DNA of 64,000 bases from Herbidospora mongoliensis (GTDB lineage: Bacteria > Actinomycetota > Actinomycetes > Streptosporangiales > Streptosporangiaceae), in the NCBI RefSeq assembly GCF_001570545.1, contig NZ_BBXD01000017.1:186001-250000 (forward strand), written 5' to 3'. Positions 1 to 8,568 of this stretch are shown here, in pieces (positions within the stretch are counted from its first letter, which is position 1; each line of letters begins with the position of its first letter). A program made the translations under genes and the position numbers. The notes under the pieces are model-generated. The model saw only the letters and a program-made list of their open reading frames with translations. It did no database searches and was not told the DNA's origin.

Positions 1-1844
1 TCGTCGTGGACGACCAGCTCATTGCCTACTTGGCCGGGTTGGAGGAGTTCCCTGCCGTCCACCCGCCAACTCGTCACCGCGCCGCCCCGGTCAGGGTCGG
101 CGGTGATGGCATGGCCGGAGCCGGCGATGGTGGTGCCCCCGGCGGGCAGCCAGCCGGCGTTGCCGCCGGGGGCGCCACCGGGGGTGAAGGAGAAGGTCCG
201 GTGGCCGAGCGGCGGGACGTCCTCGGCGAGGAAGGTGACGTCGGCCTCGGTGATGAACCCGTCGTCGTCGAGGACGGCGTTCTCGACGAGCGCCGCTTCG
301 GCGATCCCCCGCCAGCCGGGCGGGGGCGACAGACGTACCCGGACGACGTCGGTGCGCGGCCACGACGACGGGTTCCAGACCACCACCCCGCTCAGCCCCG
401 CACCGAGCGTGCGCAGGGCGCCGTCGAGGGTCTCGGAACCGATCGTGTACGCCTCCCGCCAGCCCGTGAGCAGGTCGAGATAGACCTGGTCGGACTCCGA
501 ACCCGTGATCGCGTCGTGGTGTGCGCCGTAGACGAGCTGCCGCCAGGCCTTGTCCATCAGGGCGAACGGATAGTCGGCCCGCTTCGTGACCGAGGCCAGC
601 GTGGCGAACTTCTCCGCGTCGGCGACCAGCACCTCGGCCCGGCGCTGGACCTGTTTGGTGTCGATGAACGAGACGTCTTTCCCGGTGTAGATGGGATTCA
701 TGTCCCGCGTCTGCGGCAGGAAGGCGTGCTCCTCGGCCCGGACGGCGGCGAAGAACTCCTTCGGCAGACCGCAGACGAAGCGCGGCGAGACGTAGCGGGC
801 GTTCCACTCCCGCTGGATGTCCATGATCCACTTGTTGGGCGGCGTGTAGTCGGTCCCCACCGGCAGCAGGACGTTACGCGTCGCCGCGACCTCCTTCAGC
901 GCGAGGAACCACGTGTAGACCTCGGCGGCGGCCTCGTCGACGGTGGTCGAGGAGTCCATCCACCAGCCCGCGCTGTAGTGACCGGGCATGTAGTGCGTCA
1001 GCACCCCTTCACCCGACGGGGCGACCCAGTCGAACTCGGCCGGGAACTGCATCCGCTTCGGGTCACCGCCGCCCAGCATCGGCCCCCACTGGTGGAAGGG
1101 GCCGCGCGCCCAGGAACTAGAGGTCAGCCCCGCCGCGGCGGCCAAGCCCGGGAACTGGGGGTCGTGGCCGAAGGCGTCGAGCTGCCAGGCGGTGCGGGGG
1201 TCGCCGCCGAGGATGTCACGCTGGAACCCGATGCCGTGGACGAGGTTGCGGATCGTCGACTCGGCACCGGTCAGGTTGGTGTTGGGCTCGTTGTAGGTGC
1301 CGCCCATGATCTCGACGCGGCCCTCGTCCATGAGCCTGCGCAGGTAGGCGCGGTGTTCGGGGTGGGCGTCCCAGAAGGGCTTGAGGTAGTCGACCTCGGC
1401 CAGCACGAACTTGTAGCCGGGCTCCCGGCGGGCCGTTTCCAGGTGCAGTTGGACGAGCTCGAAACCGGCGTGCTGGAAGGCCGAACGGCTGGCCTGGGCG
1501 GCGTCGCCCGCGGTGTTCCACGTGGTGGTGTAGGCGGCCTGGGTGTTCCACCAGACGGGGTCGTAGTGGAAGTGGGAGACCATCCAGACGGTCCAGCCGG
1601 GTTCGGCGACGACGAAGGTGGTCTCCCGGCTGTCGTCGCCGACGGTGACGGTGATGGCGGCGACGTCGCCTGGGGTTTTGGGGGTGATGACCGCGACTTC
1701 GACCGTGCCGGCGCCGGTCGCGGTTCCCTCTGCGTCACCGGTGATCACGACCTGGGCGGGAGGGCCCTCTTCGAGGGTGACCCGGACGATCTGGCGGGGG
1801 CCTTCAACAAACAGTTCCGTACCGGCGATGTCGGCGATCCGCAT
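1..1844 (-). CDS. Glycoside hydrolase family 38 alpha-mannosidase (3' end beyond window)
   Basis: Predicted alpha-mannosidase acting on alpha-mannosides. The open frame starts at ATG 1844 and runs off the left edge, so only the N-terminal ~614 residues are visible. Seen: HFHYDP at residues 91-96 (the family's metal-binding N-terminal block), GGTYNEPNTN at 181-190, and WQLDAFGHDP at 220-229, where Asp223 sits at the position of the GH38 catalytic nucleophile. The block GNELVVHD near the window edge belongs to the C-terminal beta-sandwich region. No signal peptide is apparent, so a cytoplasmic enzyme is likely. It lies 72 bp downstream of the NB-ARC gene on the same strand; no functional link is implied. 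The start is the only reasonable ATG but has a weak ribosome-binding site. Confidence 0.85.
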   Translation of the reverse strand, partial: MRIADIAGTELFVEGPRQIVRVTLEEGPPAQVVITGDAEGTATGAGTVEVAVITPKTPGDVAAITVTVGDDSRETTFVVAEPGWTVWMVSHFHYDPVWWNTQAAYTTTWNTAGDAAQASRSAFQHAGFELVQLHLETARREPGYKFVLAEVDYLKPFWDAHPEHRAYLRRLMDEGRVEIMGGTYNEPNTNLTGAESTIRNLVHGIGFQRDILGGDPRTAWQLDAFGHDPQFPGLAAAAGLTSSSWARGPFHQWGPMLGGGDPKRMQFPAEFDWVAPSGEGVLTHYMPGHYSAGWWMDSSTTVDEAAAEVYTWFLALKEVAATRNVLLPVGTDYTPPNKWIMDIQREWNARYVSPRFVCGLPKEFFAAVRAEEHAFLPQTRDMNPIYTGKDVSFIDTKQVQRRAEVLVADAEKFATLASVTKRADYPFALMDKAWRQLVYGAHHDAITGSESDQVYLDLLTGWREAYTIGSETLDGALRTLGAGLSGVVVWNPSSWPRTDVVRVRLSPPPGWRGIAEAALVENAVLDDDGFITEADVTFLAEDVPPLGHRTFSFTPGGAPGGNAGWLPAGGTTIAGSGHAITADPDRGGAVTSWRVDGRELLQPGQVGNELVVHD

Positions 1845-1916
1845 GTGGCAATGATCACACATGGGGCGGTTTTGGCCAGATGTTCAGGTTGGAACGACGA
1901 GGCGGAGCCGACCTAC

Positions 1917-4091
1917 TCAGCTCTGCCGAAGTCGGCCGATTCCATCTCGACAAACGTCTACCCAGTCCAAGAAATCTATCGACTCATAATATTTCCGGGC
2001 GGCCTCATAGTGATGGATCGCCAACTTCACATCACCTCTGAGTTCAGCGAGACGCGCCATATCCAGACTAAGGTCCGCCGTTCCCTGCCGGCTTCCCATT
2101 TCCTCATAGAGACCCCAGGCTCGCTCACAGAGGTCATTCGCCTGCCCGAAATCACCCTGTGCAAAGGCCACTCCACCCAATCCCCTGACGGTGAGGGCCA
2201 GACCCAGCCGGTCTCCCATCTCCTCATAAAGGCTCCGGGCACGCTCATACAACTCAACCGCCCGCCCAAAATCACTCCCGGCATACGCCACGTCACCCAA
2301 TCCCCTGACGGTGTTGGCCAGACCGTGCCGACTTCCCAGCTCCTCATAAAGACCCAGGGCACAGTCATACAACTCGACCGCCCGTCCATAGTCGCCCAGT
2401 GAATAGGCCACATCGCCCAGGTCCTTCAAGGCGTGGGCCAGCCCCGGCCGATCTCCCATCTCCTCGTACAGACCCCGGGCACGCTCATACAGGTCATTCG
2501 CCCGCCCAAAACCACCCTGGGCATACGCCACATCGCCCAATCCCTTCATCGCGCCGGCCAGACCTGAACTGTCTCCCATCTCCTCGTACAGACCCCGAGC
2601 ACGCTCATACAGCTCAACCGCCCGCTCAAAGTCACCTCGCGGATACGCGACCGAACCCGCATGGATCAGGACCTCGGCCTGCACAGTCACGTCATCAGAC
2701 GCGAGAAGGAGAATCTCGCGATATAGCTCCTCCGCGAGATGGTATTGGCCACTGGTTCTGAACCAAGATGCCAGCCCCAATGCCAGGCCGGCAGAATCTG
2801 CAAAGCCGATGGAGTCATCACGAAGTGACGCCTTCGCCGCCTCACCCAACTCTCCGTTCGCGACGCTCAACCACGTTCGCGCGGCGTCGACATCGGCGAA
2901 GGCTCCCGTCTCTTCGCCCGAAGATTTCTGATAGGAGAGAAAGGTGGTGGCGGCGACGACGCGCTTTCTCAAGTGAGCGAAGAGGCGGGCCAGACCAGGG
3001 TGCCTCTCCGACAGGTCGTAAACCCTCGCGCACTCGAGGAAGAGGTCGTGGAAGGTGTACCGGCCCTCCGGCAGCGGGGAGAGCATCGCCTTGCCGGCCA
3101 GATCGTCGAGCCGGAAGGACGCGGCGAAGGCCGGGATCTCGGCCATGGCGCCGATGGAGGTCGCGTCGAAGTCCGGCCCCGGATGGCGGGCGCACCACAG
3201 CAGCGCCTCCTGCCGATCGGCGTCCAGCGCGTCGAACGAGACGGCGAAAGCGGCCTGGAGCTTCTGCCTGATGTCGGGGAGATGGTGGAAACGCTGTGCG
3301 CCCTCGGCTCCGGCGGCGCGCAACGCGCTGATGACGAAGGCCGCCGGCTGTCTGGCCAGCAGCAGGCCGATGGGTTCCAGGGTCAGGGGCAGGTGACCGC
3401 ACAACCCGGCGAGCTCGTCGAGCATCCGCGACGGCACGGCGTGCCCGCCACGGCGGCGGAGCAGGTCGACGGCGTCAGCGGACGCGAGAGTGTTCAGGCG
3501 CAGGTGCTCGGCGTCGTGGAGTTCGTCGAGGTCGTCGCGGCTGGTGATCAGGGTGAGACAGCCCGGTGCGTGTTGCGGAAGCAGCGGGCGCACCTGATCG
3601 GCGGAACGGGCGTTGTCGAGGATCAGCAGGACCCGGCGCGAGGAGAGCCAGCCCTGCCACAACCGCATCCGGGCGCCCACGCTGACGGGAATGTCCGCGC
3701 CCTGCCACCCGGCCCAGGACAACAAGTCGGCCAGGACGGCGCCGGGGTCGGCGGGTTGCAGGCCTGGCGTGTAGCCGTAGAAGTCGACTTCGACCCAGGC
3801 GTCGGGGAAGTCGTCTTTGATCTCGGCCGCGACCGCGCGGGCAAGCGCCGTCTTGCCGATGCCGGCGATGCCGTGCAGAGCCGAGATCACGACGGGGCGG
3901 TCGCCGCGAACCTTGCCGACCAGTTCCGCGATCTCGCGGTCGCGGCCCACCATCTCCGGCGGGGCCACCAGGGCACGCTGGGCCACCGCGGGCCGGGAAC
4001 CGTTCTGGAAGTAGATGTTCTGGACGCCCTGCCCGAGCACTCCCATCTGGGAATGCCCATGGGCGGAGGCGTTCACGTCTCCGCCGCTCAT
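1917..4091 (-). CDS. STAND NTPase (NB-ARC + TPR) with N-terminal amyloid-signalling-like motif
   Basis: A 724-residue NLR-like signal-transduction ATPase. Seen: a short N-terminal motif at residues 6-28 (VNASA... GQGVQN..F); Walker A GIAGIGKT at 74-81; Walker B VLLILDN at 154-160; sensor-like LITSRDD at 181-187; a GLPLAL-equivalent CGHLPLTLE at 231-239; and about six C-terminal TPR units with an exact 40-residue period (AVELYERARGLYEEMGD type). Start ATG 4091 overlaps the stop of the upstream gene (ATGA), so translation is coupled. The motif at residues 6-28 matches 14 of 23 positions at the C-terminus of that upstream protein. In bacterial NLR/BASS pairs such shared motifs let the oligomerised NLR template an amyloid fold in the effector. 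The TPR part is visibly less GC-rich than the NB-ARC part. Inferred role: immunity or programmed cell-death sensor. Confidence 0.88.
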   Translation of the reverse strand: MSGGDVNASAHGHSQMGVLGQGVQNIYFQNGSRPAVAQRALVAPPEMVGRDREIAELVGKVRGDRPVVISALHGIAGIGKTALARAVAAEIKDDFPDAWVEVDFYGYTPGLQPADPGAVLADLLSWAGWQGADIPVSVGARMRLWQGWLSSRRVLLILDNARSADQVRPLLPQHAPGCLTLITSRDDLDELHDAEHLRLNTLASADAVDLLRRRGGHAVPSRMLDELAGLCGHLPLTLEPIGLLLARQPAAFVISALRAAGAEGAQRFHHLPDIRQKLQAAFAVSFDALDADRQEALLWCARHPGPDFDATSIGAMAEIPAFAASFRLDDLAGKAMLSPLPEGRYTFHDLFLECARVYDLSERHPGLARLFAHLRKRVVAATTFLSYQKSSGEETGAFADVDAARTWLSVANGELGEAAKASLRDDSIGFADSAGLALGLASWFRTSGQYHLAEELYREILLLASDDVTVQAEVLIHAGSVAYPRGDFERAVELYERARGLYEEMGDSSGLAGAMKGLGDVAYAQGGFGRANDLYERARGLYEEMGDRPGLAHALKDLGDVAYSLGDYGRAVELYDCALGLYEELGSRHGLANTVRGLGDVAYAGSDFGRAVELYERARSLYEEMGDRLGLALTVRGLGGVAFAQGDFGQANDLCERAWGLYEEMGSRQGTADLSLDMARLAELRGDVKLAIHHYEAARKYYESIDFLDWVDVCRDGIGRLRQS

Positions 4092-4516
4092 GATCGAGGT
4101 GGGCCGAAGTTGACGTTCTGCACGCCCTGGCCCTGCACGGCCTGCTGGGCCTGGTCGTAGGCGCTCGCGTTGACCTGCACCGCCCCGGCCGCGCTCGCCG
4201 GGGCGTGCGCCTGCGCGAACTCCACCAGGTCGCGAAGCCGGGCCTCGGCGTCGGGATGGTCTTCCAGGAAGTCGCGCAGGCGGACGGTCCACGCCGCCTC
4301 CAGCGCCCCGGCCGTCTGGTCGCGGTCGTCCGCCGCGAGCAGCTCCGCGCGGGCCGATTCCAGGCGCTCCGCCTGGCGTCCCGCGGCCTCCCCGTCACCC
4401 CGGCCGATCAACTGCGCGCACCGGGCCTTCACGTCTTCCCACGCGTCTGTCGCCATGGCCGTGACCACGGCGCTGCCCGCCGTGGCGGCCAACGCGGCGA
4501 GAGCTTCCGCCAGCAT
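4088..4516 (-). CDS. Bell-like helical effector with C-terminal amyloid-signalling motif
   Basis: A 142-residue protein encoded immediately before the NB-ARC gene and overlapping it by 4 bp. Start ATG 4516 has a good ribosome-binding site (GGAAGGA about 7 nt upstream); an upstream in-frame ATG lacks one. Residues 1-105 look all-helical, beginning with an Ala-rich segment (LAEALAALAATAGSAVVTA) and continuing with charged helices. Residues 115-137 carry VNASA...GQGVQN..F, the counterpart of the NLR N-terminal motif. This architecture (helical domain plus C-terminal BASS motif, next to an NLR with the same motif) is the one described for bacterial Bell-domain proteins, predicted membrane-acting cell-death effectors analogous to fungal HeLo/HET-s. 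Assignment to Bell rests on layout and composition; no profile search was possible. Confidence 0.72.
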   Translation of the reverse strand: MLAEALAALAATAGSAVVTAMATDAWEDVKARCAQLIGRGDGEAAGRQAERLESARAELLAADDRDQTAGALEAAWTVRLRDFLEDHPDAEARLRDLVEFAQAHAPASAAGAVQVNASAYDQAQQAVQGQGVQNVNFGPPRS

Positions 4517-4606
4517 CGTGAGTCCTTCCGAAAGCCCGGATGAATGGATGCTTCCGGCATACCTCACCTACGCTCAGAACGCAGGCGATCAGCGACAACG
4601 CGTGAC

Positions 4607-5014
4607 TTAGGGGCGCATCCGTATGAGGGTTTCGGCCACTGGGACGACCGGTTCGCCCAGGTCGTATTGGCTGAACAGGTGGATGTCGTCGCCGGTGTCG
4701 ATCTCCAGGAGCGTCGATCTCAGGCCGTAGCGGGCGCGTTCGTCGACCCGGATGCGGTCGATCTCGCTCCACGTGATGCGCCGGCGGCCGGCGAAGCCCG
4801 CCACGACGATGATGCCGCTGGGGTCGGCGACCAGACGTACCCGGGCGAGCAGGTCACGTGCCGTGAAGAAGGCCAGCGCGATCGCGGCGGCGGTGAGGAG
4901 GATCACCAGCCGGATGTCGGACGTCAGCCAGCCGTAAACGATCAGGAGCAGACAGATCAGGGTCCCGGCGGCTTTTCCGGCCACGATTTTGGTAGGGACC
5001 TGCCACACGTTCAT
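4607..5014 (-). CDS. PH domain-containing membrane protein (bPH_6-like)
   Basis: A 135-residue protein with two adjacent membrane helices (about 14-31 and 33-51) followed by a compact beta-rich domain (58-135) of the actinobacterial bacterial-PH type: a segment LVADPSGIIV, then RRRITWSEIDRIRVDE, then LEIDTGDDIHLFSQYDLGE. Such proteins are common in actinomycetes, and most have no assigned function. It stands alone: 90 bp before the Bell-like gene on the same strand, and divergent from the small coiled-coil gene. Function unknown. Confidence 0.75.
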   Translation of the reverse strand: MNVWQVPTKIVAGKAAGTLICLLLIVYGWLTSDIRLVILLTAAAIALAFFTARDLLARVRLVADPSGIIVVAGFAGRRRITWSEIDRIRVDERARYGLRSTLLEIDTGDDIHLFSQYDLGEPVVPVAETLIRMRP

Positions 5015-5139
5015 CCCCGCAGGTTACTGCGGCGAGAGACTTTACCTGCCCTAGGTGCGAACCGGGATATACAGGGAAGTGAGGCTTGAATGGCGCGCCG
5101 CTTGGCGTGCGACTCGATATTCCGCCCGCCGGAGGCACC

Positions 5140-5271
5140 ATGAGCAGGCAGATCGCCAGCGCGTACCAGCAGGTGACAGTCGCGGAGCTTGAAGCCCGGG
5201 TCAGGGGGCTGGAAAACCAGGTCGCCCACCTCACCGAGATGCTGGAAGCGCTGACTGAGGAGGCTGATTAA
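5140..5271 (+). CDS. Small coiled-coil protein
   Basis: A 43-residue protein. Start ATG 5140 is preceded by GGAGG at 5131-5135 with correct spacing, the best argument that it is real. The sequence after residue 12 is one amphipathic heptad helix (VAELEARVRGLENQVAHL). Its stop overlaps the stop of the convergent MFS gene by 4 bp. It resembles short SlyX-like coiled coils in size and pattern, but that is only a resemblance. Function unknown. Confidence 0.5.
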   Translation: MSRQIASAYQQVTVAELEARVRGLENQVAHLTEMLEALTEEAD

Positions 5272-7148
5272 AGGATCGTCGCGCCCGTGTCGTCGCCGAC
5301 GGTCTCGGCGGCCAGTCGGGTGAGCAGGGCGGTCAGTTCGGGGTTGCTGTCGGGGTTCCAGCCGTCGAGGTGCCGGGCCAGTGCGGCTCTGCGGATTCCG
5401 ACCAGGCGTCGTGCTGCCCTGCGGCCGGTGGTGGTGATCGTCAGGTTGTCGCCGGAGCGCTCGATCAGGCCCCGGTCGACCAGGGGCTGGGTGTACGGCG
5501 TGCCTCGGTCGACGGCCACGCCCGCCCTTTCCGCCAGGGTCCGGCGGGAGACGTGGCCCTCTCTGGCCACGCGGCAGAGCACCCAGGCGGTACCGGCGGA
5601 GAAGTCGTATCCCGCGCGGCGGGCCAGGTCGGCGTAGAGGTCTCTGGCGCAGGGGTCGCGGCGCATCAGCAGGGTGAGGGCGCGTTCGATCTCGGCCTGT
5701 GAGGAGTCCGCGCAGTCCGGGTGCGGGGTGAATTCGGTCGCGGTGGCCCCGGTGGTCGTCCGGAGCGGGACCTCGCGCAGGAACAGGGACAGCAGGAAGC
5801 CCGCGAAGGCCACCGGCGCGGCCCAGGTGAAGATGGCGCTGATCGACTCGGCGTAGGCGTGCGGTCCGGCGGTGTTCCCGCCCCGGGAGGCCAGTTCCCC
5901 GGCGAAGATCGAGCCGAAGACCGAGACGCCGAACGACCCGCCGATCGAGCGGAAGAAGGTCGCCGCCGAGGTGGCCACGCCGAGATCCTTGTAGTCGACC
6001 ACGTTCTGGACGGCGATCACCAGCACCTGCATGACCAGGCCGATGCCGAACCCGAGCACGAAGAAGTACGTCCCGACCAGCCACATCGACGTGGTCTCAT
6101 CGAGGGTGCGCAGCAGCAGCATCGCCACCGTCATGATCGCCATGCCCGCGATGGGGAAGCGCCGATAGTGGCCGGTCCGGCTGATCAACCGCCCGGTGGT
6201 GATGGACGTCGCCAGCAGGCCCGCCATCATCGGCAGCAGGTAGACCCCGGAGAGCGTCGCCGACACCCCGTGCACGACCTGCAGGAACAGCGGCAGGTAG
6301 GCCAGCCCGCCCAGCATCGCGAACCCCACGACGAAGCCCATGGCCGACGTCACCGCGACCACCGGCAGGCGGAACAGGCGCAGCGGCAGGATCGGCTCGG
6401 CGGCTCGGCTTTCCGCCGCGAGGAACAGGGCCGCGAAGACGACGGCCGTGAGGGCCAGCACCAGGACGGGGGGCGACGTCCAGGCGTACACGGTCCCTCC
6501 CCAGGTGGTGACCAGCACCAGGCAGCCGACCGCGACCGTGAGCAGGACCGCGCCGAGGTAGTCGATCACGTGGCGGGTGCGGTCGGGCTTCGCCGGGAGG
6601 GTCACGGCGACCGCGATCAGGGCGGCCACGCCGATCGGCAGGTTGACGTAGAAGACCCAGCGCCAGCTCAGATGGTCGACGAACAGGCCGCCCGCGAGCG
6701 GTCCGACGACGCTGGCCACGGCGAAGACGCCGCCGAAGTAGCCCTGGTAGCGGCCGCGTTCCCGGGGCGGTACGACGTCGCCGACGATGGCCATGGCCAG
6801 CACGATCAGACCGCCGCCACCCAGGCCCTGGAGTGCCCGGAAGGCGATCAGCCCGGTCATGTCCTGCGCGAGCCCGCACAGCGCGGAGCCGATCAGGAAG
6901 ATGACGATGGCGGCCTGGAAGAGGGGTTTGCGGCCGTACTGGTCGCCCAGTTTGCCCCAGAGCGGGGTGGAGACGGTGGAGGCGAGCAGGTAGGCCGTCA
7001 CGACCCACGACAGGTGGTCGAGGCCGCCGAACTCACGCACGATGGTGGGCAGGGCGGTGGAGACGATGGTCTGGTCGAGGGCCGCGAGCAACAGGGACAG
7101 CATCAGCGCGCCGATGACGACCCAGATGTCCCGCCGCGGTTCCCTCAT
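5268..7148 (-). CDS. DHA2-type MFS drug exporter with C-terminal MarR-like domain
   Basis: A 626-residue EmrB/QacA-type proton-driven multidrug exporter. Seen: motif D1 LDQTIVSTALPTI at 24-36, motif A GKLGDQYGRKP at 65-74, and about 14 hydrophobic segments up to residue ~455. Residues ~458-626 then form a soluble domain with winged-helix/MarR character (RRTLAERAGVAV, YTQPLVDRGLIER, RRAALARHL, and a final helix resembling the MarR dimerisation helix). Start ATG 7148 has GGGGAGA upstream; a longer N-terminal reading is possible but lacks similarity. The gene is divergent from the ECF sigma gene, with an 18-bp near-palindrome in between. The cytoplasmic regulator-like tail on a transporter is unusual; it could sense substrate or bind DNA. 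Confidence 0.85.
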   Translation of the reverse strand: MREPRRDIWVVIGALMLSLLLAALDQTIVSTALPTIVREFGGLDHLSWVVTAYLLASTVSTPLWGKLGDQYGRKPLFQAAIVIFLIGSALCGLAQDMTGLIAFRALQGLGGGGLIVLAMAIVGDVVPPRERGRYQGYFGGVFAVASVVGPLAGGLFVDHLSWRWVFYVNLPIGVAALIAVAVTLPAKPDRTRHVIDYLGAVLLTVAVGCLVLVTTWGGTVYAWTSPPVLVLALTAVVFAALFLAAESRAAEPILPLRLFRLPVVAVTSAMGFVVGFAMLGGLAYLPLFLQVVHGVSATLSGVYLLPMMAGLLATSITTGRLISRTGHYRRFPIAGMAIMTVAMLLLRTLDETTSMWLVGTYFFVLGFGIGLVMQVLVIAVQNVVDYKDLGVATSAATFFRSIGGSFGVSVFGSIFAGELASRGGNTAGPHAYAESISAIFTWAAPVAFAGFLLSLFLREVPLRTTTGATATEFTPHPDCADSSQAEIERALTLLMRRDPCARDLYADLARRAGYDFSAGTAWVLCRVAREGHVSRRTLAERAGVAVDRGTPYTQPLVDRGLIERSGDNLTITTTGRRAARRLVGIRRAALARHLDGWNPDSNPELTALLTRLAAETVGDDTGATIL

Positions 7149-7198
7149 AGGGCCGATCTCCCCGGGCCGGAGTCCAGGAAAGCTCAACCGGGTGTCAA

Positions 7199-7216
7199 CG
7201 CGGGACAGGTCCCGCG
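7199..7216. promoter_or_regulatory. Near-perfect palindrome in divergent MFS/sigma intergenic region
   Basis: CGCGGGACAGGTCCCGCG: two 8-bp arms (7199-7206 and 7209-7216) around a 2-bp centre, between the divergent MFS (start 7148) and ECF sigma (start 7262) genes. The location suits an operator for one or both promoters. The cognate regulator is unknown; the MFS protein's own MarR-like tail is a speculative candidate. Confidence 0.45.
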
Positions 7217-7261
7217 GCGTGTCCCTGGTCGGCACATATCCCGACAGAGAAGGGAGCGCGG

Positions 7262-7765
7262 GTGGATGCGGATTTCGCGGACTTCGTCCGACGCCGGGGC
7301 GACCACCACCTGAGGACGGCCGTGCTGCTCACGGGTGACTGGCACACAGCCGAGGATCTCGTGCAGACCTCACTCGGGAAGCTCCTCGCGGTCTGGCCCC
7401 GCCTGGACACCGCGACCGAGCCGGACGCCTATCTGCGTCGGATCATGGTCAACACCCACCGGTCGTGGTGGCGGGCGCGGTGGCGGCGGGAGATCCCCCG
7501 GGCCGAGTTACCCGAGCGGGTCTCGCCCGGAGACCTGTCGGAGGGGCGGGTGGTGGCCGAGGAGGTGCGGGCCGCGCTGCGGCGGCTGCCGGCGCGGCAG
7601 CGGACGGCGTTGGTGCTGCGGTTCTTCGCCGATCTGCCGGAGGCCGAGGTGGCCGCGCTCATGGGGTGTTCCGCGGGAAGCGTCAAGACGCACGTGCACC
7701 GGGGGCTGCGGGCGATGCGGCGACTGGTCAACCGGACCGAGGACGAAGGGAGTGTGCTCCGGTGA
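7262..7765 (+). CDS. SigE-family ECF RNA polymerase sigma factor
   Basis: A 167-residue sigma-70 family factor of the actinobacterial SigE-like group. Region 2 lies at about residues 10-70 (TAVLLTGDWHTAEDLVQ... AYLRRIMVNTHRSWWR) and region 4 at about 100-155 (LPARQRTALVLRFFADLPEAEVAALMGCSAGSVKTHVHRGL, a classical helix-turn-helix). GTG start with GAAGGGAG upstream. It is followed, with overlap or within 24 bp, by a membrane protein that occupies the usual anti-sigma position. Stimulus unknown. Confidence 0.9.
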   Translation: MDADFADFVRRRGDHHLRTAVLLTGDWHTAEDLVQTSLGKLLAVWPRLDTATEPDAYLRRIMVNTHRSWWRARWRREIPRAELPERVSPGDLSEGRVVAEEVRAALRRLPARQRTALVLRFFADLPEAEVAALMGCSAGSVKTHVHRGLRAMRRLVNRTEDEGSVLR

Positions 7766-7788
7766 ACAACCGAGACGAGGAGGCTCTG

Positions 7789-8562
7789 ATGCCGGAGAAC
7801 GAACTGCGCACCCTGCTGGCCAAGGCCAGCGCCGACCGGCCGCCGGGCATCCGGCTCACGCCGGCCCGGCCCCGCACCGACCGGCTGTGGTTGCCGGTCA
7901 CGGCCGCCGTGGCGGCGGCCGTGACGGCGCTGGTCCTGATCATGCCCGGTACGACCCCATCGGCCAACGCGCAGGTGATGGCCGCCGTGGAGACGACGTC
8001 CGCGGAAAGCTACCGCATCGCGACCACATCGGGAGACAAGACGTTCACAGGCTCCTTTGATCCCGCCCAGCGGGTGGGGGTCATCGTCCGCAACGACGGC
8101 GCCGAGACCAGGTTCGTCGGGGACACGATCTACGGAAAGGACCCCGGCGACGCCAAGTGGTACGCCGCCCCGCGCTTCGACGACGAACTCAAGGAGGCGC
8201 CCGCCGCGACCGGACTGGTGAAACTGCTGCCGCTCGACCCGTCTGCCGCCCTGGCGAAGCTGCGCGCGGCGACCGAGGTCCAGGAGGAGGGATCGGTCTC
8301 TGACGGGACCCGGTACACCTTCGCCCTGGCCGAGGAGGTCTCGGGCCTGGTGGACATCGACGACCAGGACCGGATCAGGCACCTGGAGATCACCTTCGCC
8401 GACGGCCACACGGTGGAGATGGACTTCATCGACTTCGGCACGGACGTGTCGGTCGAGGCGCCCCCGCAGGACCAGATCGAGACCGAGCCGAGAGACAAGC
8501 AGGTCAACGAAGTACCCAAGCCCGGCGAACCACAGAAGAAGCCCACGCCGAGCATTTCGTGA
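7789..8562 (+). CDS. Membrane-anchored extracytoplasmic protein, sigma-factor partner (putative anti-sigma role)
   Basis: A 257-residue protein from ATG 7789, which has GAGGAGG about 6 nt upstream; GTG 7762, overlapping the sigma stop as GTGA, is an alternative adding nine residues. Seen: a short cytoplasmic N-terminus, one membrane helix (LWLPVTAAVAAAVTALVLIM), then an extracytoplasmic beta-rich domain (YRIATTSGDKTFTGSFDPAQRVGVIV) resembling LppX/LprG-like folds, and a Pro/Lys/Glu-rich tail. Co-transcribed with the ECF sigma gene. No zinc-containing anti-sigma motif is visible, so an anti-sigma role is inferred from position only. Confidence 0.75.
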   Translation: MPENELRTLLAKASADRPPGIRLTPARPRTDRLWLPVTAAVAAAVTALVLIMPGTTPSANAQVMAAVETTSAESYRIATTSGDKTFTGSFDPAQRVGVIVRNDGAETRFVGDTIYGKDPGDAKWYAAPRFDDELKEAPAATGLVKLLPLDPSAALAKLRAATEVQEEGSVSDGTRYTFALAEEVSGLVDIDDQDRIRHLEITFADGHTVEMDFIDFGTDVSVEAPPQDQIETEPRDKQVNEVPKPGEPQKKPTPSIS

Positions 8563-8568
8563 CCGAAA

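Noticed and set aside
6-2402. Long open frame on the plus strand opposite the GH38 and NB-ARC genes
   Set aside because: Low-complexity Gly/Arg/Val-rich translation without family features; antisense shadow of high-GC coding DNA.
2080-2700. Regularly spaced repeats resembling a CRISPR array
   Set aside because: The 120-bp periodicity is in frame and encodes TPR units; no short repeats with unique spacers, no cas genes.
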